Assembly: GCA_017484235.1 (NCBI GenBank)
Contig: JAFUTM010000147.1
Coordinates: 1-5,463, forward strand
Direction: 5' to 3'
Source: Selenomonadaceae bacterium
Lineage (GTDB): Bacteria > Bacillota > Negativicutes > Selenomonadales > Selenomonadaceae
Length of the DNA: 5,463 nt
The notes beneath the pieces are model-generated. The model was not told the origin of the DNA. It did no database searches and worked only from the letters and a program-made list of their open reading frames with translations. The translations under genes and the position numbers were made by a program. Positions 1 through 5,463 of the stretch are shown piece by piece (the stretch's first letter is position 1; each line of letters starts with the position of its first letter).

Positions 1-808
1 CAAGCGGCTTTGCAATCATCTGTTCAATGTCTTCTCTGTGCCGTTCGATAAAGGCAACCGGTACGCCAATCAACACATTAACCTGGTCTTCCATTAACGT
101 TCGGTGAGTGACCAGTGCAATATTCGGCATTGTATCAGAGCGCATATCCAAACTGATAGTTCTTACAACGGGCAATCGCGGATAAACTGTAAGATCAATT
201 GATGCAGAAGTTCCTATCTCAGTGCCCACATTAAATTTAATATCAAAGTCGGCTCTAAATTCTGGCAAAGACATTTCCATGAATTTATTCAGCCGACGTT
301 TTAATATGCCGTTTGTCCAATCCGCAGCTGCCACCGGTAAATCCTTTAAACAATCGGCAAATACTTCATCTATGGAGGACAAATCGCTCATTATTAACGG
401 TTCCAACTCTGAAGGCATACCGTCAATTTTCGTGTTGACTTGTATATGATTTATCGTGTCTGACCACGGTATCAGAGTCACTTTGACTATTGCAGTTGAT
501 TCAATAATATTTATTTCAACGTGTTTTACAGTATATCCGACTAATATTTTATCAAAGACCGTATGTATTGTAGATTCCTGCTGCATACGCCAACTATCAC
601 TTAAAGGCAACGGTTGTCCTGCAATTAATTGTTCACCGATTGCAGCAATTGATTCTTCCATTCGTTCTTTAACCATAGGCGGCAATGAGTGTTCTGATGT
701 TACATTTGCTGTTACTGTTTCAATTCTGACCGCAGCGTTTGCCGTGAGTGTAAACGAAAAAGATATATATAACGTGATTATTAATATGAAGCATTGGAGT
801 ATTTTAAT
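1..808 (-). CDS. Exported protein with tandem POTRA-like repeats, C-terminus cut off by window edge
   Basis: I do not recognise this family. The frame is open for 269 codons from 808 to the left edge, so the gene is partial at its 3' end. It begins MKILQCFILI, followed by a hydrophobic core and a likely signal peptidase I site after TANA (residue 25), so the product should be periplasmic or outer-membrane. The mature part alternates predicted strands and helices. Residues 107-175 and 201-267 look like copies of one unit: TAIVKVTLIP matches SASIDLTVYP, IDGMP matches SDTMP, and DLPVA matches GVPVA. Read as strand-helix-helix-strand-strand, this fits POTRA topology, with units at about 26-115, 118-212 and 213 to the edge. 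An in-frame TAG lies at 829-827, and the first canonical start codon comes only at codon 42, beyond the signal peptide. The start is therefore placed at ATT, overlapping the bamA TAA by one base. The coding frame and signal peptide are secure; the POTRA reading is an inference, and the product could be a second Omp85-type protein or a periplasmic scaffold. Confidence 0.75.
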   Translation of the reverse strand, partial: MKILQCFILIITLYISFSFTLTANAAVRIETVTANVTSEHSLPPMVKERMEESIAAIGEQLIAGQPLPLSDSWRMQQESTIHTVFDKILVGYTVKHVEINIIESTAIVKVTLIPWSDTINHIQVNTKIDGMPSELEPLIMSDLSSIDEVFADCLKDLPVAAADWTNGILKRRLNKFMEMSLPEFRADFDIKFNVGTEIGTSASIDLTVYPRLPVVRTISLDMRSDTMPNIALVTHRTLMEDQVNVLIGVPVAFIERHREDIEQMIAKPL

Positions 809-2982
809 TAGAAAGCACCGCCTACACTAAAGTGGACACGACCGCCCTGGCTGCCGCGACCGTAATCTAAACGAAGAGGACCAAGTGGTGTGGTAAGAGA
901 AATGCCGACACCTACACTTCCGTGAAATTCGTCCGGCTCAAATCCGGTGTTCCAGGCACTGCCCCAATCCGTAAACAAGGCGCCTTGAACTTTGGAAAAC
1001 AGAGGAAATCTATATTCCAAAGTGCCTAAGAGCATACGGTCACCACGAAATTGAGCATCACGATAACCGCGCAATGTATCCTGACCACCAACTCTATATT
1101 GGTTGAACTCGGATATATCACCGTAGCCTATACCGCCTTTAGTTCTGATAGCCCAAACTTGTGCGTGACCAGCCTTAAAGAACTGTTGGTGATCTATACT
1201 AAACTTTTGAAAGTCAAAATCGCCGCCTATAAAGCCGCCAAATTCTGCTGATAAGTTGACGCGGCCGCCCGTCATTGGATTGTAAATGTTATCGCGAGTA
1301 TCAGTTACGTGTTCTAAAGTCACACTCCGCGTGGTGCCAAAATTGTCTTTGCGCCATTCTTTACCGTTTTCACCACTTCTGTCGCCAACATTACCACTTG
1401 AAACGTGCTTGACATATTCATCTTTACGATTACGGAGAGTGATATAATTAGTCGAGTATTCACTTATTGGCCGACCTAATGTTATCTCACCGCCAACATA
1501 TTTACGCATATATTCTTCTTTAAGATGTCCGCGTGTATCGTAGTCATCATATTCATAAGTTCTGTTATAAAATCTAAAAGTACCAGCCGTTTCTCTGGAA
1601 TCAAGCCAAGGTCGACGATACGTAAAAGTTATGCCGTGTGCATCTTCATCGTCGCCGCTGACTTCATAAGTCAAACTTATGCCGTCGCCCGTTCCGCGAA
1701 AGTTTGTATCGGCAATACTCACCATTCCAATGATGCCGTCTTCACTGCTGTAACCTGCACCTATGCCAAATGTTCCGGTACGCTTTTCTTTTACTTCAAT
1801 TTCCATTACAATAGCATTAGGCTCAACACCAGGAAGCATTTTTAAATTGACATCTTCAAAGAAACCAAGATTATTTATACGCTGCATTGAACGTCTTGCC
1901 AGATTTGCATTAAAAACTTCGCCAGGCTTTTGTCTAAGTTCACGAAGAATAACATTATCTCTGGTTTTTTTGTTGCCCTTTAATTTATAACCTTCCAGAG
2001 TGCCTTCGTTGATTTTTAAGGTCAAAGTACCATCAGTACCCATATTCATATCAACTATTTTCATAAGAACATAGCCTTCACCGCGATATTTTTCCTGCAG
2101 TGCTTTAATATTGTCGTGAAGTGTCACACTATTTAATACATCGCCTCTACGCACGGTCATAAGACGCTGCAGGTCTTTGGTCTTAATAACCGTGTTGCCG
2201 ACAAATCCAATTTCTTTTAAAATTGGATTTTCCAGCATATGTACAGTTAATATAATACCCTCAGGTACTACAGTGATGTTAGGATACAGATCGTAAAAAT
2301 ATCCAGTATTCATAATCGTTTCAAAATCACGTGCTGCCGCGTCAACAGTAAATGTATCGCCAACGTGCTGATTCATAACAACTTTTACTGTTGGTAAAGT
2401 AAAGTCACTCGCACCTTCAAATTCTATATCAACTATAGTCTTGCCTTCATATTTTTTCATTAAAGTCACAATATTGGGTTCCTCTGAGTCTGAATTGCTA
2501 TTAGTATCAGTAGAAGGTGGCACCTCATTATTGAGGTTATCAATGTTTGAATTAGAATTTATATCTATATTATCAGACTCAGAAGTATTATCATTATTTT
2601 TGTTATTAACGTCGACATCCTCAGTGTTAATTTGTGCAGCGTTTTCATCGCTGCTATCGTTAGCATTTGAATCATTGCTTGAATCAGTATTGTTGATATT
2701 TTTATTTTCGGAATTTGTATCATTAGTGTTTGATGAATTTTCAGTGTCATTTTGTTCTATATTGAGTTTTTGATTGTCGGATTCAGATGTTTCGACAGTA
2801 TCTGGAATATTAGTGTTTTCGATAGATTCAGTATTAGCAGGTGATTCAAAGGGCGAGGATACAACAGATTCGTTTTCCTCCGCTAAAGCCATATGTGGAT
2901 TAAGAGAAATACCTGTCATCATTGCTGCACAGCATAAAATTAATTTACATCTTTTCTTTTTAATTCGTCTTAGAACATTCAA
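808..2982 (-). CDS. bamA: Outer membrane protein assembly factor BamA (Omp85), three POTRA domains
   Basis: This is the central subunit of the machinery that folds and inserts beta-barrel proteins into the outer membrane. The 724-residue product has a basic N-terminus and a signal peptide with a likely cut after ALA (residue 34). A linker of about 136 residues (35-170) follows; by my count it has about 35 Asn, 33 Asp or Glu, 23 Ser, only 3 Lys and no Arg. POTRA domains then lie at about 181-252, 253-327 and 328-401, each in the usual strand-helix-helix-strand-strand pattern with Gly-Asn type turns (FVGNT, LKGNK). The barrel spans about 402-724. It carries LRGY at 637-640, matching the conserved (V/I)RGF motif of Omp85 barrels, and ends in a terminal Phe (VGGAF), as expected of outer-membrane barrels. 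E. coli BamA has five POTRA domains, so this is a shorter scaffold plus an unusual linker. The start is TTG: an in-frame TAA lies at 2991-2989, and an AGGAGGT site sits at the right distance. The gene begins 15 bases after the preceding stop. Confidence 0.96.
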   Translation of the reverse strand: MNVLRRIKKKRCKLILCCAAMMTGISLNPHMALAEENESVVSSPFESPANTESIENTNIPDTVETSESDNQKLNIEQNDTENSSNTNDTNSENKNINNTDSSNDSNANDSSDENAAQINTEDVDVNNKNNDNTSESDNIDINSNSNIDNLNNEVPPSTDTNSNSDSEEPNIVTLMKKYEGKTIVDIEFEGASDFTLPTVKVVMNQHVGDTFTVDAAARDFETIMNTGYFYDLYPNITVVPEGIILTVHMLENPILKEIGFVGNTVIKTKDLQRLMTVRRGDVLNSVTLHDNIKALQEKYRGEGYVLMKIVDMNMGTDGTLTLKINEGTLEGYKLKGNKKTRDNVILRELRQKPGEVFNANLARRSMQRINNLGFFEDVNLKMLPGVEPNAIVMEIEVKEKRTGTFGIGAGYSSEDGIIGMVSIADTNFRGTGDGISLTYEVSGDDEDAHGITFTYRRPWLDSRETAGTFRFYNRTYEYDDYDTRGHLKEEYMRKYVGGEITLGRPISEYSTNYITLRNRKDEYVKHVSSGNVGDRSGENGKEWRKDNFGTTRSVTLEHVTDTRDNIYNPMTGGRVNLSAEFGGFIGGDFDFQKFSIDHQQFFKAGHAQVWAIRTKGGIGYGDISEFNQYRVGGQDTLRGYRDAQFRGDRMLLGTLEYRFPLFSKVQGALFTDWGSAWNTGFEPDEFHGSVGVGISLTTPLGPLRLDYGRGSQGGRVHFSVGGAF
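818..823 (-). promoter_or_regulatory. Ribosome binding site supporting an ATT start
   Basis: AGGCGG lies inside the last codons of bamA and ends nine bases before the proposed ATT start at 808-806. The spacing is normal for a Shine-Dalgarno site, and the match to AGGAGG is five of six. Because the start overlaps the bamA stop as TAATT, translation probably also depends on ribosomes finishing bamA (translational coupling). Confidence 0.45.
2203..2230. repeat. Perfect 11-bp inverted repeat within bamA
   Basis: AAATCCAATTT (2203-2213) and AAATTGGATTT (2220-2230) are exact reverse complements separated by six bases. The repeat lies in the bamA codons for ENPILKEIGFVG, at the junction of the first and second POTRA domains. 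That protein stretch is conserved among BamA proteins, so the symmetry may be a by-product of coding. Neither strand has a convincing following T-run, so it is not called a terminator. Confidence 0.6.
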
Positions 2983-2990
2983 AAAATTTT

Positions 2991-2997
2991 ACCTCCT
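2991..2997 (-). promoter_or_regulatory. Strong ribosome binding site fixing the TTG start of bamA
   Basis: A full AGGAGGT follows directly after the TAG stop of the upstream gene (3000-2998). Nine bases separate its GGAGG core from TTG at 2982-2980. A nearby ATG at 2979-2977 is in another frame and meets TAA after one codon, so it cannot be the start. The near-consensus site may compensate for the weaker TTG codon. Confidence 0.85.
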
Positions 2998-3813
2998 CTA
3001 CTCCGCACGAAGAATTTGACCTGCTGACTGCATTAGTTTCTGCATATTCTGTGACGGAGTTTTTGCCTCTGAAGTTATATTTTGTTCCACTGGCAAAGTG
3101 GATGTTGTATCAACGGTGTCCGGTTTATTCCCATTCGATGTTTCTAATGTATTATATTCTGATTTATTAGACTGATGTGATTGATTTACTTTATTAGAAT
3201 TCGACTTGGATTCATTTACATTAACGTCATAATTCGATTCAACAGCCGCCCTTGATACAGATTCTGATTCTTGATTATTTGACACAGGTTCAGCTGTTGA
3301 TGAAGTATGTTTTGTTATATTATTTACGTCATTGTCTACGGTTTGCGTATTTGGCGTATTCGATGACGACGGTTGTAATATAATATTTTGGAGATCGCCT
3401 ATATATGAATTTCGATTTTTACTAAAAATCCATTCTGAATTTGCAGCTAGATGTGACTTAGGTTCATTTGAAACAGATGAATCAGAAACATTTTCATTAT
3501 CTAAATCCGATAAAGCTACTGTAGATATTGATGATTGGATATTCTGCTCTGTTGTCTCTTCACTTGAACTTGTATTTAAATCTTTCGCAAAAAATACTGC
3601 AAATGCGATACAGGCTGCCGTCGCCAATGACAAAATTTTGGATATATGATTTTGTGGCCGATGCTTTTCCGCATTTTTGAGTTCTGCTTTTGCCAGCATT
3701 AGCTTTAAATCGCCCTGTACGTCGTTTTCACATTCAATAGATTTTTCAGCTTGAAGGAGCCAATCCCTCGCAGCTTTAATATGGTGACGAAGATTTTGCC
3801 TTTTATCATTCAT
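2998..3813 (-). CDS. Single-pass inner membrane protein with long low-complexity periplasmic tail, unknown function
   Basis: I do not recognise this 271-residue protein. Residues 1-55 are charged and probably helical (RHHIKAARDWLL, then KLMLAKAELKNAEKH). One hydrophobic segment follows at about 58-76 (ISKILSLATAACIAFAVFFA). From about 78 to 252 the chain is rich in Ser, Asn, Thr, Glu and Val and poor in hydrophobic clusters, so it is probably disordered. A short stretch at 124-147 (SEWIF to NIILQ) is less biased. The last 18 residues (NMQKLMQSAGQILRAE) look like an amphipathic helix. The lack of a signal cleavage site and the charged N-terminus suggest N-in, C-out topology with the tail in the periplasm. 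The ATG has AAGAAGGTG seven bases upstream and lies downstream of a good promoter. It is the first gene of a unit with bamA, which suggests a role in the envelope, perhaps linking the inner membrane to the BAM machinery; that role is inferred from position only. Confidence 0.85.
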   Translation of the reverse strand: MNDKRQNLRHHIKAARDWLLQAEKSIECENDVQGDLKLMLAKAELKNAEKHRPQNHISKILSLATAACIAFAVFFAKDLNTSSSEETTEQNIQSSISTVALSDLDNENVSDSSVSNEPKSHLAANSEWIFSKNRNSYIGDLQNIILQPSSSNTPNTQTVDNDVNNITKHTSSTAEPVSNNQESESVSRAAVESNYDVNVNESKSNSNKVNQSHQSNKSEYNTLETSNGNKPDTVDTTSTLPVEQNITSEAKTPSQNMQKLMQSAGQILRAE

Positions 3814-3820
3814 ACAAGTT

Positions 3821-3829
3821 CACCTTCTT
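3821..3829 (-). promoter_or_regulatory. Ribosome binding site of the membrane protein gene
   Basis: AAGAAGGTG ends seven bases before the ATG at 3813-3811. It supports this start for the first gene of the bamA unit. Confidence 0.7.
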
Positions 3830-3859
3830 TTTACTTTCATTTATATTTCATTTTACATA

Positions 3860-3888
3860 ATTATAGACAAAATGGCAATACTTTTTAA
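3860..3888 (-). promoter_or_regulatory. Sigma-70-type promoter for the bamA operon
   Basis: A perfect -10 box TATAAT (3865-3860) is preceded by a 17-base spacer and a four-of-six -35 box TTAAAA (3888-3883). Transcription would begin near 3853, giving a leader of about 40 bases before the ATG at 3813. It lies in the only sizeable intergenic gap, between the HD-GYP gene and the membrane protein gene. No second promoter is obvious before bamA or the gene after it, so all three are probably co-transcribed. I see no extracytoplasmic-stress (sigma-E-like) signature, but such motifs vary between lineages. Confidence 0.65.
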
Positions 3889-3910
3889 CAAAAATACTAA
3901 ACAAGTTGCC
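3874..3910 (-). terminator. Possible weak hairpin after the HD-GYP gene
   Basis: GGCAACTT (3910-3903) can pair with AAG-TA-TTGCC (3883-3874), leaving a two-base bulge and a loop of about 19 bases. Only ATTTTGTC follows, not a real T-run. The downstream arm lies between the -35 and -10 boxes of the promoter and touches the -35. It could be a weak terminator for the HD-GYP gene, or it could be chance pairing in AT-rich DNA. Confidence 0.2.
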
Positions 3911-3921
3911 CAAAATTTTTA

Positions 3922-5451
3922 CTACTCCATTTTTTGAAAAACTTTTGCCACTTTTAAAATCGAGTCTTTGGCTTCAAAAAAAGCCTTCACTAATTTTGGA
4001 TCGAAATGTGTGCCGCTTTCTTCTTCGATTATACTAAAGGCTTTCTCATATGAAAAACCATCCTTGTAACTGCGTTTTGAGACTATTGCGTCAAATACAT
4101 CAGCAACCGCCATAATTCTTGCCGAAAGTGGAATATCTTCGCCGGCCAGTCCTGTAGGATAACCTTTACCGTCCCAGCGTTCGTGATGAAATGTTGCGAG
4201 ATTTTTAGCTTCGTCCAGATAATGAGAGTTAGGAACAGTATCAATTATTGAGCCTATAATTTTTCCACCAGCGGTCGTATGAGTTTTCATTAAATCAAAT
4301 TCTTCTTTGGTCAACTTTCCAGGCTTGTTTAAAATTGAATCTGGAACAGCAATTTTACCAATATCGTGCAGAGGCGCAGAATTTACAACATTTTCGATGA
4401 ACGAATCCGTTAGTTGATCCATGTATACGCCCTCACGTTTTAATTCTTCCAAAATAATTCTGACATAGGCGGCGGTTTTCTTGATATGCTGTCCCGTATT
4501 TTCATCGCGGCTTTCAACTAAATCAGCTAAAGTTATAATGAGTGCGTTCTGCATTTTTGATATGGTCTCATTTTTGCTTTTAACATCTTTCGTATATTGA
4601 ACGCTGTCCTCTGTCATTTTCACGAACGCTTTATAAAGATTTTCTATTTCATCACCAGTTTGGATATTCAATCTACGAATGTTTTCGAGATTATTTTCCA
4701 TTTCCTCTTCACTGTTGTAAGCAAACATTCCAGCAAAATGAGCCATTTTATTTATTGGCAAAATTAAGCCGTACTTTGCGAGTTGAAATCCTATCAAAAG
4801 AATCAATGTAAAAATACAAAAGAAAATGGCGGCCAGCTTTATTATATATGCTCGTGCCTGTTCTCTAAGTTCGTCCATTGATATATCAACGCCAACATAA
4901 CATTTACATACTCCATTAGCATCATAAATAGGTGTATAAACACTAAGCAGCCAGCCATAAGTGCCATCCGAAATGATCGGCTCTATTTTTTGGCCTTGAA
5001 GTAATTGCGGAATATATTCTGTAAACTCTTCTTCAAAAGTTTCAACCTCTCCTATTGATGCCGCTTCCAAATCTTCAGTATCTAAGTCAAATATAACGTG
5101 GCAGCCATCTTCCATAATTTTATACACATATAAAAATTTAATATCCGGCGAACTCTCTCTTATAAGGTATAATTTTCGTTCTATTTCGTTATATTCTTCT
5201 AATGTTCTGCCCTTTTGCAAATAATCATCTACTCGATTTGGCTCTATAGCATCAGCAATAAGATTTGTAACTCCTACTCCAAATCGCTTATGCTGCTCAA
5301 TTGAAGCGTCCATATATATTTTATAGCTAATTGTAGCAGCGGAAAAACCAAAAGCAAACAACGCAATGGAAAGTAATAATATCATTTTTGTGCGAATAGA
5401 TATTTTTCTACATTTGTCGTTTATAAAAATTTCACTTCGTACATTTTCCAT
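3922..5451 (-). CDS. Membrane-bound sensor with HD-GYP domain, probable c-di-GMP phosphodiesterase
   Basis: The HD-GYP family hydrolyses the second messenger cyclic di-GMP. This 509-residue protein has a cytoplasmic N-terminus, a membrane segment at about 23-43, a Cache-like extracytoplasmic sensor at about 44-200 (ending SVYTPIYDANG then VGVDIS, typical of Cache folds), a second membrane segment at about 203-224, a HAMP-like linker with LPINKM at 231-236, and a short coiled coil near 280-300. The HD-GYP domain fills 303-509. It has TGQH (His322), HDIGK at 362-366 (the HD pair), His391 in MKTHTTAGG, HHERWDGKGYP at 422-432 (complete GYP motif), and ADVFDA with Asp451. All expected metal- and substrate-site motifs are present, so it should be active. 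The sensor has Cys117, Cys182 and Cys184. The ATG at 5451 has only a weak GATGG upstream, and the window ends 12 bases beyond it. The gene ends with tandem stops TAG TAA. A promoter in the following gap suggests it is not strictly part of the bamA unit. The ligand is unknown. Confidence 0.93.
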   Translation of the reverse strand: MENVRSEIFINDKCRKISIRTKMILLLSIALFAFGFSAATISYKIYMDASIEQHKRFGVGVTNLIADAIEPNRVDDYLQKGRTLEEYNEIERKLYLIRESSPDIKFLYVYKIMEDGCHVIFDLDTEDLEAASIGEVETFEEEFTEYIPQLLQGQKIEPIISDGTYGWLLSVYTPIYDANGVCKCYVGVDISMDELREQARAYIIKLAAIFFCIFTLILLIGFQLAKYGLILPINKMAHFAGMFAYNSEEEMENNLENIRRLNIQTGDEIENLYKAFVKMTEDSVQYTKDVKSKNETISKMQNALIITLADLVESRDENTGQHIKKTAAYVRIILEELKREGVYMDQLTDSFIENVVNSAPLHDIGKIAVPDSILNKPGKLTKEEFDLMKTHTTAGGKIIGSIIDTVPNSHYLDEAKNLATFHHERWDGKGYPTGLAGEDIPLSARIMAVADVFDAIVSKRSYKDGFSYEKAFSIIEEESGTHFDPKLVKAFFEAKDSILKVAKVFQKME

Positions 5452-5463
5452 TTAATTACCATC

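Noticed and set aside
464..685. Start of the left-edge gene at the first canonical codons (TTG codon 42 or ATG codon 45)
   Set aside because: This would discard a textbook signal peptide that is in frame and free of stops, and would leave about 120 bases of unexplained open frame after bamA.
456..830. Open frame of 124 codons on the plus strand
   Set aside because: It lies antisense to the exported protein gene, which has a signal peptide, a coupled start and repeated domains. The plus-strand product resembles no coherent domain and has no good ribosome site.
2441..2773. Open frame of 110 codons on the plus strand, Leu/Ser-rich
   Set aside because: It is the complement of the Asn/Asp/Ser-rich linker of BamA; biased codons on one strand leave the other free of stops. 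Its apparent hydrophobicity is an artefact of the reverse complement.
2473..2880. Low-complexity stretch considered as a DNA tandem repeat or CRISPR-like array
   Set aside because: The bias is in amino-acid composition; there is no fixed repeat unit or spacer pattern at the DNA level.
2925..2948. Possible lipoprotein signal in BamA around Cys12, Cys17 and Cys18
   Set aside because: The residue before the cysteines is Leu, Arg or Cys, not Gly, Ala or Ser as a lipobox needs, and a clean ALA cut site lies at residues 32-34.
3332..3649. Open frame of 105 codons on the plus strand
   Set aside because: It is a shadow of the low-complexity tail of the membrane protein gene, without its own ribosome site or recognisable domain.
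3860..3878. TTGCCA as the -35 box for TATAAT in the gap before the membrane protein gene
   Set aside because: Only seven bases separate it from the -10, far short of the usual 16-18. TTAAAA at 17 bases is the better choice.

Overview
The window looks like a chromosomal segment of a low-GC bacterium with an outer membrane. It carries a complete BamA homologue, a neighbouring exported protein, an inner-membrane-anchored protein with a long periplasmic tail, and an HD-GYP signalling protein. The AT-rich DNA, strong AGGAGG-type Shine-Dalgarno sites, a TTG start and a three-POTRA BamA together suggest a diderm Firmicute such as a member of the Negativicutes. This is an inference from style and gene content, since no 16S or other marker is present. 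Halanaerobiales or another low-GC diderm lineage cannot be excluded.

Every supported gene is on the minus strand, so the window is read from high to low coordinates. First (5451-3922) comes a complete two-membrane-segment sensor with a C-terminal HD-GYP domain, probably a c-di-GMP phosphodiesterase. A 108-bp gap follows, with a possible weak hairpin and a good sigma-70-type promoter (3888-3860). This promoter appears to drive a tightly packed three-gene unit: an unrecognised single-pass membrane protein (3813-2998), bamA (2982-808), and an exported protein that runs off the left edge (808-1). The gene spacings in this unit are 15 nt and then a 1-nt stop/start overlap.

The three-gene unit looks like an envelope biogenesis operon. 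BamA inserts beta-barrel proteins into the outer membrane. The protein before it is anchored in the inner membrane and has a periplasmic tail of almost 200 residues rich in Asn, Ser and Thr. BamA itself has an acidic Asn/Ser/Asp linker of about 136 residues between its signal peptide and its first POTRA domain. The gene after bamA has a clear signal peptide and what I read as tandem POTRA-like repeats, so it may be a second periplasmic scaffold or the N-terminal half of another Omp85-like protein.

The most notable points are these: the third gene has no ATG, GTG or TTG that would keep its signal peptide and appears to start at ATT overlapping the bamA stop; that protein contains an internal duplication; and two adjacent gene products carry long low-complexity periplasmic segments. 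No RNA genes, mobile elements or CRISPR arrays were seen. There is no gene-free stretch longer than 300 bases.
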